Assembly: GCA_902470765.1 (NCBI GenBank)
Contig: CABRHW010000002.1
Coordinates: 62,001 to 126,000, forward strand
Direction of reading: 5' to 3'
From: an uncultured Collinsella sp.
GTDB taxonomy: Bacteria; Actinomycetota; Coriobacteriia; Coriobacteriales; Coriobacteriaceae
Length of the DNA stretch: 64,000 nucleotides
Numbering within the stretch: the stretch's first letter is position 1; the number at the start of each line of letters is the position of its first letter. The notes under the pieces are model-generated. The model searched no databases. It saw only the letters and a program-made list of their open reading frames with translations, and was not told where the DNA came from. Both the position numbers and the translations under genes were made by a program. Shown in pieces: positions 16,813 to 24,715 of the stretch.

Positions 16813-18099
16813 CTATTTAAAGAATCCATCGTAATCATACATCTTGATCTGGCCTTCGAGCTTATCGACCGTGTCGAGCACGACGCCGACCATGATGAGG
16901 ATGGACGTTCCGCCAAAAGCCTGGATCAGATGGTTACCCGTGAAGGAGAAGATGATCGAAGGCACGATGGCGATGAGCGCCAAAAAGACAGCGCTGGGAA
17001 GCGTGATCTTGTTGAGCGCGTTCTTGATGTAGGCCGCGGTAGCCCTACCCGGACGAACGCCCGGAATAAAGCCGCCCTGCTTCTTAAGGTTGTCGGCCGT
17101 GTCATCGGGGTTGAACACCATGGAAGTGTAGAAGTACGCGAAGAACACGATGAGGACAACATTAAGCACCCAGTTGAGCCAACCGGTCGAAAGCGCAGAG
17201 GCAACTGCCTGAATCCAGCCGATGCCGGGGAAGAACACGGCAATCTGAGCCGGGAAGTACAGCAGCGCCGAAGCGAAGATGATCGGCACGACACCCGCGG
17301 TGTTGACCTTGATGGGCAGGTAGGTGGTCTGGCCACCCATCATGCGACGGCCAACGACGCGTTTGGCGTAGGAGACCGGGATGCGGCGCTGGCCGCGCTC
17401 AAGGAAAACAATCAGCGGAATAACCAGCAGGATGATGGCGCAGATGATCGCCATGGTGATGATGCCACCGGCATTGCCCTCAGTGCTGGAAAAGATCGCC
17501 TGCGGCAGACCGGCCATGATGTTCGCGAAGATGATCAGCGACATGCCATTGCCGATACCGCGCTGGGTGATGAGCTCACCAATCCACATGATCAGCATGG
17601 CGCCCGCGGTGAGCGTACCGACGATCATGAGGTCGAAGATGATCTCGGGAGCGCCGGCGCCATTGAAGCTGATGCCGAAGCTCTTAAAGAGGAAGAGGTA
17701 ACCCACGGAGTTGAGGATTGCCAGAGCCAAGGTGAGGTAACGCGAATACTGCGTAATCTTGGTCTGACCGACCTCGCCCTCGCGGGCAAGCTCATGCAGG
17801 GAAGGCACGACGGCCTGGAGCATCTGGAGGATGATCGAGCTGGTGATGTAAGGCATGATGCCCAGCGAAAACACCGACACATAGCTCAACGCGCCGCCAG
17901 AGAAAAGATTCAGGAGGGCCATAGCACCTGCGGCGACCGAATTGTTATCGGTCGAGAAAAGGCCCAGCATCCCCTGGAAGGGAATGCCGGGCACAGGAAC
18001 GTGCGCACCAATGCGGTACACGACGAGCATAGCTATGGTAAAAAGAATCTTTTCGCGCAATTCTTTGATGCGGAAAGCATTCTTAAGACCATTTAACAC
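16813..18099 (-). CDS. secY: Protein translocase subunit SecY
   Basis: The 428-residue polytopic membrane protein is the channel of the Sec translocon. About ten membrane segments are visible, and the plug and cytoplasmic loop motifs (RIGAHVPVPGIP near residue 35, LERGQRRIPVSYAKR near residue 235) are intact. The GTG start at 18099 overlaps the rplO stop (GTGTTAA), indicating coupled translation. 18 bp separate it from adk. Confidence 0.97.
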   Translation of the reverse strand: MLNGLKNAFRIKELREKILFTIAMLVVYRIGAHVPVPGIPFQGMLGLFSTDNNSVAAGAMALLNLFSGGALSYVSVFSLGIMPYITSSIILQMLQAVVPSLHELAREGEVGQTKITQYSRYLTLALAILNSVGYLFLFKSFGISFNGAGAPEIIFDLMIVGTLTAGAMLIMWIGELITQRGIGNGMSLIIFANIMAGLPQAIFSSTEGNAGGIITMAIICAIILLVIPLIVFLERGQRRIPVSYAKRVVGRRMMGGQTTYLPIKVNTAGVVPIIFASALLYFPAQIAVFFPGIGWIQAVASALSTGWLNWVLNVVLIVFFAYFYTSMVFNPDDTADNLKKQGGFIPGVRPGRATAAYIKNALNKITLPSAVFLALIAIVPSIIFSFTGNHLIQAFGGTSILIMVGVVLDTVDKLEGQIKMYDYDGFFK

Positions 18100-18542
18100 G
18101 GCAGCTCGACCTTTCCGCCGGCGGCCTCGATCTTGGCCTGCGCAGAAGCGCTGACCTTGTCGACCTTGACCGTGAACTTCTTGGTGAGCTCACCATTGCC
18201 GAGCACCTTGACGGGCTCGAACTCGCTCTTGGTGATGCGAGCGGCCTTAAGAGCGGCACCGTCGATCACAGCGCCATCCTCGAACTTACGCTCGAGACGC
18301 TCAACGTTAACAGCGGTGTACTCGATACGACGGGGGTTGCGGAAGCCCGGAAGCTTGGGCAGGCGCATAGCCAGCGGAGTCTGGCCACCCTCGAAGCCGG
18401 CACCCTTGGTGCCGCCAGAGCGGGAACCCTGGCCCTTCTGGCCGCGGCCAGAAGTGGTGCCGTGACCCGAAGAATTGCCACGGCCGACGCGCTTACGGTT
18501 CTTGGTGGAACCGGGCGCGGGAGTAAGATCGTGAAGCTGCAT
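18093..18542 (-). CDS. rplO: 50S ribosomal protein L15
   Basis: The 149-residue L15 has the N-terminal Gly/Arg-rich extension (KRVGRGNSSGHGTTSGRGQK) and a globular C-terminal domain containing VKVLGNGELTKKFTVKVDK. It binds 23S rRNA late in assembly. Overlaps secY. Confidence 0.97.
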   Translation of the reverse strand: MQLHDLTPAPGSTKNRKRVGRGNSSGHGTTSGRGQKGQGSRSGGTKGAGFEGGQTPLAMRLPKLPGFRNPRRIEYTAVNVERLERKFEDGAVIDGAALKAARITKSEFEPVKVLGNGELTKKFTVKVDKVSASAQAKIEAAGGKVELPC

Positions 18543-18545
18543 TTG

Positions 18546-18728
18546 CTACTCCTCTACAATCTCGACAAGGTGCTTGACCTTGAAGATCATGCCGCGGACG
18601 GACTCGTTGTCAGCAATCTCGCGAACCTCGCGGATCCTGTGGAGACCGAGGGCACGGACAGTACGGACCTGGTCCTGCTTGCAACCGTTGGTGCTGCGGA
18701 CCTGCTTGATCTTGATGGTGTCAGCCAT
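18546..18728 (-). CDS. rpmD: 50S ribosomal protein L30
   Basis: This 60-residue protein starts MADTIKIKQVRSTNGCKQDQ and contains the L30 segment ALGLHRIREVREIADNESVRG. Order rpsE-rpmD-rplO is standard. Confidence 0.96.
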   Translation of the reverse strand: MADTIKIKQVRSTNGCKQDQVRTVRALGLHRIREVREIADNESVRGMIFKVKHLVEIVEE

Positions 18729-18730
18729 GC

Positions 18731-19255
18731 TTAGTTCTCCTTACCGACGAACATCTCGGAGACCGTCAGGCCACGGCGAGCCGCGACGTCCTCAGGGCTG
18801 GAGAGCTCCTTGAGGCCCTCGACGGCAGCCTTGATGATGTTGAGGCCGTTGTCGGTACCGAGGGACTTGGACAGGACGTTCTTGATGCCAGCAAGCTCAA
18901 AGAGGGGACGCACAGCGCCGCCGGCGATAACGCCGGTACCCTCGACAGCGGGCTTGATGATGATGCGGCCGGCACCAAAGTGGCCGAGAACCTCGTGCGG
19001 GATGGTGCCCTGCTCGGTCACCGGCACGTGGAACATGTTCTTCTTGGCATCGAGAGACGCCTTGGAGATGGCCAGGGGCACCTCAGCGGACTTGCCCATG
19101 CCAACGCCGACGTTGCCCTTGCCGTCGCCAACGACGACGAGAGCGACGAGGCTCATGCGACGACCACCCTTGACGGTCTTCGACACGCGGTTGATGTAAA
19201 CGACGCGCTCCTCGAACTCGGAGGCCTCGCGCTGCTGCTTCTGATTACGAGCCAT
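18731..19255 (-). CDS. rpsE: 30S ribosomal protein S5
   Basis: The 174-residue S5 has the double-stranded RNA-binding domain (ERVVYINRVSKTVKGGRRMS, about residues 15-80) and a C-terminal GHMP-like domain with IKPAVEGTGVIAGGAVR. It shapes decoding accuracy. Spaced 2 bp from rpmD. Confidence 0.97.
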   Translation of the reverse strand: MARNQKQQREASEFEERVVYINRVSKTVKGGRRMSLVALVVVGDGKGNVGVGMGKSAEVPLAISKASLDAKKNMFHVPVTEQGTIPHEVLGHFGAGRIIIKPAVEGTGVIAGGAVRPLFELAGIKNVLSKSLGTDNGLNIIKAAVEGLKELSSPEDVAARRGLTVSEMFVGKEN

Positions 19256-19269
19256 GTGCTACATACCTC

Positions 19270-19638
19270 CTAGAACTCGAGACCGGCGGCACGAGCACCG
19301 TCGGCGAGGGCCTTGACGCGGCCATGGTAGATACGGCCACCGCGATCGAAGGCGACCTTGGTGATGCCGGCCTCGATGGCGCGCTTGCCAACGAGCTGAC
19401 CGACCTTCTCCGCAGCCTCCTTGTTCGAGGTGTGGGTGCCCTTGAACTCGGCCTCGAGGGTCGAGGCAGAGACGAGCGTCAGGCTGGAGCCCTTGCTGTC
19501 GTCGATGATCTGGGCATAGATGTTGGCGTTAGTACGGGTCACGCGAAGACGCGGACGCTCGGAGGTACCCGAGACCTTGCCGCGAACACGACGCTGACGA
19601 CGCTTGAGGCCTTCCAGCTTCGCCTTATGCTTGTTCAT
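19270..19638 (-). CDS. rplR: 50S ribosomal protein L18
   Basis: The 122-residue L18 binds 5S rRNA. It shows the RRVRGKVSGTSERPRLRVTR start and the FDRGGRIYHGRVKALADGAR ending characteristic of the family. Confidence 0.97.
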   Translation of the reverse strand: MNKHKAKLEGLKRRQRRVRGKVSGTSERPRLRVTRTNANIYAQIIDDSKGSSLTLVSASTLEAEFKGTHTSNKEAAEKVGQLVGKRAIEAGITKVAFDRGGRIYHGRVKALADGARAAGLEF

Positions 19639-19713
19639 ACGTAAACTCCTAAAAAGGTTGATCTTGCCAGCACCTGACGGGGTGCTGGTCTTATGCGAGT
19701 GAGTCGGTTACGA

Positions 19714-20250
19714 CTACTTGGCGGCCTTACCCAGCTTGCGGCGGATGTGCTCGCCAACGTAGTGGATACCCTTGCCCTTGTAAGGCTCGGGAGGACGATG
19801 GCCGCGGATCTCAGCGGCGATCTGACCGACCTGCTGCTTGTTGATACCCTTGACGTTCACGTGGGTGTTGTCGGGAACCTCGAAGGTGATGCCCTCGGGA
19901 GCCTCGACGATCACGGGGTGCGAGAAGCCCAGGGAGAACTCGAGGTTCTTGCCCTTCTGCTGCACGCGGTAACCGACGCCGGCGAGCTCGAGCTTCTTCT
20001 CGAAGCCCTCGGAAACGCCAACAACCATGTTGTGGATGAGAGCGCGGGTGAGGCCGTGGCGGGCACGGGTCTCACGCTCGTCGTCGGGACGGGAAACGGT
20101 GAGGACGTTGTCCTCGACGTTGATAGCGAGCTTCTCAAAGACATCGAGCTCGAGCTGGCCCTTGGGGCCCTTGACGACAACGTTGTTGCCGTTGACTGCC
20201 ACTTCGACTCCGGCGGGAATCTGGACAGGCTTATTACCGATACGAGACAC
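19714..20250 (-). CDS. rplF: 50S ribosomal protein L6
   Basis: The 178-residue L6 has two related domains and the C-terminal signature PEPYKGKGIHYVGEHIRRK. Start codon is GTG at 20250, giving MSRIGNKPVQIPAGV. It lies at the factor-binding side of the 50S subunit. Confidence 0.97.
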   Translation of the reverse strand: MSRIGNKPVQIPAGVEVAVNGNNVVVKGPKGQLELDVFEKLAINVEDNVLTVSRPDDERETRARHGLTRALIHNMVVGVSEGFEKKLELAGVGYRVQQKGKNLEFSLGFSHPVIVEAPEGITFEVPDNTHVNVKGINKQQVGQIAAEIRGHRPPEPYKGKGIHYVGEHIRRKLGKAAK

Positions 20251-20283
20251 GGTGATCTCCTTTCCTTCTACCTACCGAGCGAA

Positions 20284-20682
20284 TTACCAGACGTAAGCGA
20301 TGATCTCGCCGCCGACGTTGTGCTTGCGAGCATCGCGGTCGGTCATGACGCCATGGCTGGTGGAAATAATGGCGGTACCAAGACCACCGCGGACGCGGGG
20401 CATGTCGGCAACGCCGGTGTACTTACGCAGGCCCGGCTTGGAAATGCGGCGGATGCCGTTGATGACCTTAGCCTTCTTGGGACCATACTTAAGCGTGATG
20501 TGCAGAGTCTTCTGGGGAACGGTGTCCTCGACATCGTAGCCCTCGATGTAGCCCTCCTCGTGCAGAACACGAGCGATCTCGACGAGCTTCTTGCTGCTCG
20601 GCATGGAGACCGTGGCCTTGTTCACAGAGTTAGCGTTACGGATGCGCGTAAGCATATCTGCGATCGGGTCTGTAAGGTTCAT
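20284..20682 (-). CDS. rpsH: 30S ribosomal protein S8
   Basis: The 132-residue S8 starts MNLTDPIADMLTRIRNANSV and ends GVMTDRDARKHNVGGEIIAY. It binds the central domain of 16S rRNA. In E. coli S8 represses the spc operon by binding the mRNA around the rplX-rplE junction; that junction does not exist here (see the operon split finding). Confidence 0.97.
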   Translation of the reverse strand: MNLTDPIADMLTRIRNANSVNKATVSMPSSKKLVEIARVLHEEGYIEGYDVEDTVPQKTLHITLKYGPKKAKVINGIRRISKPGLRKYTGVADMPRVRGGLGTAIISTSHGVMTDRDARKHNVGGEIIAYVW

Positions 20683-20801
20683 ACAGATTCTCCTTCGTTC
20701 TTGATGAACACGTGCTCTTGGTTCTTCGCCGCCCTTAACGGCAAAGCCTTTTTAGCGCGTTTTCCCTGTTCCAAACTGATGCTTGAAACGCTGGTAGTGA
20801 C

Positions 20802-20987
20802 TTACCAGCTGGCCTTCTTAACGCCGGGAAGCTCGCCCTTGAGTGCAAGCTCGCGGAAGCAGACACGGCACAGGCCGAACTTGCGGTACACAGAGTGCGG
20901 ACGGCCGCAGCGCTGGCAGCGCGTGTACTCACGAGTAGAGAACTTCTGCTTGCGATTGCACTTGACGATCATCGATGTCTTAGCCAC
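20802..20987 (-). CDS. rpsN: 30S ribosomal protein S14, zinc-binding type
   Basis: The 61-residue short form of S14 (type Z) carries the zinc motif C-x2-C-x12-C-x2-C (CQRCGRPHSVYRKFGLCRVC). Start is GTG at 20987, with GAGGA upstream. The 119-bp gap to rpsH is longer than usual but no feature was recognised in it. Confidence 0.96.
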   Translation of the reverse strand: MAKTSMIVKCNRKQKFSTREYTRCQRCGRPHSVYRKFGLCRVCFRELALKGELPGVKKASW

Positions 20988-21066
20988 TTATATCCTCCTC
21001 ACATAGAGTATTGTTCGCCCCAAGCGCCGCCCCCTTGTGGGAACGGCGCTTATAGGGCAGGTGAAC

Positions 21067-21624
21067 CTATTTCTTGAACGGGAAACCGAAGGCGTCCAGA
21101 AGGGCCTTGGCCTCCTCATCGGTGTTGGCGGTGGTCACGAAAGTGATGTCCATACCACGCTGGTGATCGACGGAGTCGAAGTCGATCTCGGGGAAGATGA
21201 GCTGCTCGGTGACGCCCATGGAGAAGTTACCACGGCCGTCGAAGCTCTTGGCGGAGATGCCGCGGAAGTCGCGGATACGGGGAATCGCGACGGAGGTCAG
21301 ACGATCGAAGAACTCCCACATACGGTCGCCACGCAGGGTAACCTTGCAGCCGATCGGCATACCAGCGCGCAGGCGGAAGGTAGCGATGGACTTGCGGGCA
21401 CGGGTGATCATCGGCTGCTGGCCGGTGATGGCGCGCAGGTCGCGCACGGCACCGTCGATGGCCTTGGAATCGGTAGCGGCCTCGCCGACACCCATGTTCA
21501 CGACGATCTTCTCAAACTTGGGGATCATCATGACGTTCTCGTACTGGAACTTGTCCTGAAGCTGCTGCTTGACCTCGTTGTTGTACTTGGTCTTCAGACG
21601 CGGCACATACTTCTCTTCTGCCAT
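21067..21624 (-). CDS. rplE: 50S ribosomal protein L5
   Basis: The 185-residue L5 binds 5S rRNA and contacts P-site tRNA. The segments PKFEKIVVNMGVGEA, ITGQQPMITRARKSIATFRL and GMDITFVTTANTDEEAKALL mark the family. It is the first gene of this part of the spc operon. Its normal upstream neighbour rplX lies 40 kb away at 61801-62106, on the same strand. A leader of about 130 nt and a candidate promoter precede it. Confidence 0.97.
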   Translation of the reverse strand: MAEEKYVPRLKTKYNNEVKQQLQDKFQYENVMMIPKFEKIVVNMGVGEAATDSKAIDGAVRDLRAITGQQPMITRARKSIATFRLRAGMPIGCKVTLRGDRMWEFFDRLTSVAIPRIRDFRGISAKSFDGRGNFSMGVTEQLIFPEIDFDSVDHQRGMDITFVTTANTDEEAKALLDAFGFPFKK

Positions 21625-21761
21625 TGTTCACTCCTTCTTGGGGTTTTAAGCACGGGGCGTGGCCACGATGGGTTGTCCTCGTGCCTCCTGGCTGCATCCG
21701 CGCCGCTCATGGCATTTTGCGGTTTGGACTCGACGCAGCAGGAGCCGACAAAACAATCGGT

Positions 21762-21790
21762 ACTATACGCGCATCGGGAGCGTATTTCCA
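21762..21790 (-). promoter_or_regulatory. Candidate sigma-A promoter for the rplE-led operon
   Basis: On the minus strand TATAGT (21762-21767) makes a good -10 element and TGGAAA (21785-21790) a weak -35 with 17-bp spacing. Transcription would start near 21755, giving a leader of about 130 nt with a GC-rich foldable stretch (21650-21690). No other gene separates this site from rplE, so a promoter is needed here. Confidence 0.45.
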
Positions 21791-21867
21791 GAAAAACCTC
21801 GTCTGCCTGCACAACTCCACAACTCCCCCGCACATATTGATCCCTAGGGGACGGAGGAAAATGGCAG

Positions 21868-21930
21868 TTGCGGTGAAATAGGGACCGTTTGACGGCTTAA
21901 CAGGCTTTAATAGTCCGTATTTCACCGCAA
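21868..21930. repeat. 63-bp inverted repeat at the left edge of the inserted block
   Basis: TTGCGGTGAAATA (21868-21880) is inverted exactly at 21918-21930, and the arms extend to about 18 bp with one mismatch. It is preceded by GGGGACGGAGGAAAA (21847-21861), a sequence also found at 45311. The 324-bp gap between rplE and xdhC holds this element and the candidate rplE promoter. Confidence 0.7.
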
Positions 21931-21948
21931 TCATATATGGGGATGCGA

Positions 21949-22992
21949 TTAGCGCTTGCGGGGGACGAGCTTGGTGCGGCGCAGGTGAATCATCTCGGCA
22001 GCGATGGAGATGGCGATCTCCTCGGGGTCCTCGGCCTCGATGGCAACGCCGATCGGCAGGTGCAGCTCGTCGATCTGGTCCTGCGTAAAGCCCTCCTGCT
22101 CCAGGCGGGCGCGCACAAAGGCCGTCTTGCGGCGCGAACCCAGACAGCCCAGATAGGCGGGCTTGGCGTGCATGGCCTGAATCACCACGTCGATATCGGA
22201 CTTGTGACCCGCCGTGGCGACGACCACTAGGTCACGCGGGCCGATGGGGCACTGCTTGCTCAGGCTCTTGTAGTCGACCAGACGACGGTCGTAGACACCG
22301 GGCACCCATTCGGGGGTCAGTGTGCCGGGGCGGTCGTCGCAAGCCACAACGGCAAAGCCCGCCGCCGTGAGCACCCGCGCCGTCGCAGCACCCACGTGGC
22401 CGCAGCCAAAGATATAGGTCAGGCCCTCGGGGCAGAGCGTCTCGATGTGCGCCGCGGGAATCTCGGAGGCCGCGTTGGTGTAGGTGACCTTACTCCCCTC
22501 CTCCACCAGCGAAAGCTCGGGGCAGCCCATTATGGTGCGGCGCGACTCCTCGCCATGGTACTTGGCCACATCGCCCTCGAGCGCGCTCGCGATAAACGGC
22601 TCAAAGTCGATGACGAAGTCGCCGATGCGTCGATACGCCAAGACGTCGGCAATCGACTGGAACAACGGCGCCTGCGATACATCCAGGTGCAGATAGCACA
22701 GGCAGATGGCTCCGCCGCAGATCATGCCGGTATCGGAGTTCTCGCCGCCCATGGTGTAGCGGACCAGACGCGATTGCCCTGCGCCCAGCAGCTCGCGCGC
22801 CTCGTCCAGCGCAAAGAGCTCAATCTTGCCGCCGCCGATGGTGCCCGCTTGGCTGCCATCGGCAAAGACGGCCATCCAGGCGCCCACGCCGCGCGGCGAT
22901 GACCCCGCCGTGCCGGCCACGACCACGAGCTCGCACGTCTCGCCAGCACGCAGGGCGGCAAGCGCCGCATTCACCACATCGAGCTTTTCCAT
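21949..22992 (-). CDS. xdhC: XdhC/CoxF-family molybdenum cofactor maturation protein
   Basis: The 347-residue protein has the XdhC N-terminal domain (TAGSSPRGVGAWMAVFADGS near residue 28, then IGGGKIE) and a C-terminal Rossmann domain (YIFGCGHVGAATARVL near residue 195; GCLGSRRK). Family members deliver and sulfurate the molybdenum cofactor for xanthine dehydrogenase-type enzymes. Here it should serve the Se-dependent hydroxylase at 34900-37677. It lies 9 bp downstream of yqeB, in one operon. Confidence 0.88.
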   Translation of the reverse strand: MEKLDVVNAALAALRAGETCELVVVAGTAGSSPRGVGAWMAVFADGSQAGTIGGGKIELFALDEARELLGAGQSRLVRYTMGGENSDTGMICGGAICLCYLHLDVSQAPLFQSIADVLAYRRIGDFVIDFEPFIASALEGDVAKYHGEESRRTIMGCPELSLVEEGSKVTYTNAASEIPAAHIETLCPEGLTYIFGCGHVGAATARVLTAAGFAVVACDDRPGTLTPEWVPGVYDRRLVDYKSLSKQCPIGPRDLVVVATAGHKSDIDVVIQAMHAKPAYLGCLGSRRKTAFVRARLEQEGFTQDQIDELHLPIGVAIEAEDPEEIAISIAAEMIHLRRTKLVPRKR

Positions 22993-23001
22993 TGCCGCCT
23001 T

Positions 23002-23796
23002 CTATCCTCTAAAGACATCGGTGAGCATAGCGAGTGCCTCGAGCACGCCGCCGCCGACCGATGTCGCCTTGTCCGAAATGTAGTTGATATAGCTGGCATC
23101 GCCGCGCGGATCGACATCGGCGCATTTAAAGCCCTCAGTCACCTGCACGCCGTTCGCCAAAAGCCCGCGCAGACAGCCATCGATCTGCGTGCACATGGGC
23201 ATATCGCCCGCGTAGCCAATCATGTCTCCGGCGCTCACGATGTCGCCGATCACATGGTCGGACCTAAACACGCCGGCGGCGGGGCTGTGGATAACACGTT
23301 CCTTGCCATAGCCGGCGATAATGCCCGGCACGCCCGTGTTGGGCTGGGGCGAACCTTGGGTAATGACACGGCCGAGAAAATGCCCGCGCATGGTCTCGAC
23401 CACGGCGTCGCAATCGACCGGCGCGGTAAAGCCCGGCCCCACAGCGATGACGGCAGGCGCCATGTCGCGCGTGGTGCCCAAGTTGCGCTTAGCCAAAATC
23501 GCGTCGACCACAGCCGCGGGTTTAAGCTCATCGAGCATCTTGGCCTGAGGGTCCACCACAACGGCGACGTCTCCCGCTTGGGTAATCTCGAGCGCCTCAG
23601 CCGGCGTCTGCGCCAAGCGAGCGCGAATGCCTTCGACCTCGACCTCGCCCAAGCGAATGGCCTCGCAAAAACTGATTGTGCGACGGATGCACGTGGGAAC
23701 CGCGATATCCGCCATAACGACCGACACGCCGGCGCGCACCAAACGGGCAGCGACACCCGTGGCGATATCACCGGCGCCGCGAACATAAACGAGCAT
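23002..23796 (-). CDS. yqeB: Selenium-dependent molybdenum hydroxylase accessory protein YqeB
   Basis: The 264-residue protein matches the EF2563/YqeB family. Its start YVRGAGDIATGVAARLVRAG is a dinucleotide-binding-like turn, and the C-terminal part contains SPAAGVFRSDHVIGD and GGGVLEAL. The gene travels with Se-dependent molybdenum hydroxylases and is thought to help make or insert the labile selenium cofactor; the exact reaction is unknown. Divergent from yqeC and in operon with xdhC. Confidence 0.85.
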   Translation of the reverse strand: MLVYVRGAGDIATGVAARLVRAGVSVVMADIAVPTCIRRTISFCEAIRLGEVEVEGIRARLAQTPAEALEITQAGDVAVVVDPQAKMLDELKPAAVVDAILAKRNLGTTRDMAPAVIAVGPGFTAPVDCDAVVETMRGHFLGRVITQGSPQPNTGVPGIIAGYGKERVIHSPAAGVFRSDHVIGDIVSAGDMIGYAGDMPMCTQIDGCLRGLLANGVQVTEGFKCADVDPRGDASYINYISDKATSVGGGVLEALAMLTDVFRG

Positions 23797-23837
23797 TCCC
23801 GGGGCACCTCCCTGTGCTACGGTTTGAGCAGAGCAAA

Positions 23838-23852
23838 AGCGGTCCGACCGCT
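23838..23852. promoter_or_regulatory. Palindrome between divergent yqeB and yqeC
   Basis: AGCGGT-CCG-ACCGCT is a perfect dyad in the 102-bp divergent promoter region, next to an AT-rich stretch (23859-23885). It could be an operator that controls both genes; the binding protein is unknown. Confidence 0.4.
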
Positions 23853-23898
23853 ACTCTGATGATTATTTATTATCACAGTATTATACGGCGGTGAACAG

Positions 23899-24636
23899 AT
23901 GGAAACGGTTAGCGGCAATCTTGCCTCTGCGCTCAGGATCGAGCCGGGCATTACCGCGATTATCGGCAGTGGCGGCAAGTCGACGCTGCTGAAGACGCTG
24001 GGTCTCGAGCTCATGCGCACTGGCGGCCGCGTGCTCCTCTGTACCACCACGCACATGTTTCCCGTCGCCGGCGTTCCGTGGGACGGGTCGAACCGTCGCC
24101 TGGATGCCGCACCTTGGAAGCCGGGTGCCGCGCATACCCCCGGCTGCACCTGCAAGGTATGCGCTGGCATGAGCCGCGGAAGCATCTGCCAGGCGGGTGT
24201 TTTGGACCCGGAGACAGGCAAGCTCTCCGCCCCCGCTGAGCCGATCGACCAGCTGGCGCAGCGCTTTGACTATGTGTTGGCCGAGGCAGATGGCAGCAAG
24301 CGACTCCCGCTCAAGGCGCATGCCGCCTGGGAGCCGGTAATTCCCGCCGCCACGGCAAACGTTGTCTGGGTCGTCGGCGCCTCGGGGCTGGGCAAGCCCG
24401 TCGCCGAGGTTGTCCACCGCCCTGAGCTCTTCTGCGAGCGCTGCGGCTGCGAGCCCACCGACGCTGCCACCCCAGAGCGCGTCGCCCAGGTGCTCAATGC
24501 CGAGATGCAGGCGCTGGGACTCAGCACCGCACGCGTCATGCTCAACCAAACCGACACGCTCAGCGACCCCACGATGGCCGACCGCTTCGAGGCCGCCCTC
24601 AACCGCCCCCTCATCGCCACCAGCCTCCAGGGGTAG
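23899..24636 (+). CDS. yqeC: Selenium-dependent hydroxylase accessory protein YqeC
   Basis: The 245-residue protein has a P-loop-like ITAIIGSGGKSTLLKTLG (residues 19-36), TTTHMF and AEADGSKRLPLKA, all hallmarks of YqeC. The family accompanies Se-dependent molybdenum hydroxylases. An insert with Cys residues (CTCKVCAG, near residue 90, and CERCGC) could bind metal. Its TAG stop lies inside the palindrome at 24630-24702. It runs opposite to yqeB and converges on hydA. Confidence 0.85.
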   Translation: METVSGNLASALRIEPGITAIIGSGGKSTLLKTLGLELMRTGGRVLLCTTTHMFPVAGVPWDGSNRRLDAAPWKPGAAHTPGCTCKVCAGMSRGSICQAGVLDPETGKLSAPAEPIDQLAQRFDYVLAEADGSKRLPLKAHAAWEPVIPAATANVVWVVGASGLGKPVAEVVHRPELFCERCGCEPTDAATPERVAQVLNAEMQALGLSTARVMLNQTDTLSDPTMADRFEAALNRPLIATSLQG

Positions 24637-24702
24637 CTAATTTGGGACGAGGCTCTTTTTGCTACCCCGTCCCAAAAAATCATCTCCCAAATTAGCTACC
24701 CC
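24630..24702. repeat. 73-bp palindrome shared by the ends of yqeC and hydA
   Basis: GGGGTAGCTAATTTGGGA (24630-24647) is inverted exactly at 24685-24702. A competing inner pairing, TTTGGGACG with CGTCCCAAA, can form instead. The yqeC stop (24634-24636) is inside the left arm and hydA ends 14 bp beyond the right arm, so it may work as a two-way terminator. A run of five T lies in the loop. Confidence 0.75.
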
Positions 24703-24715
24703 GGCGGTCTTCCTG

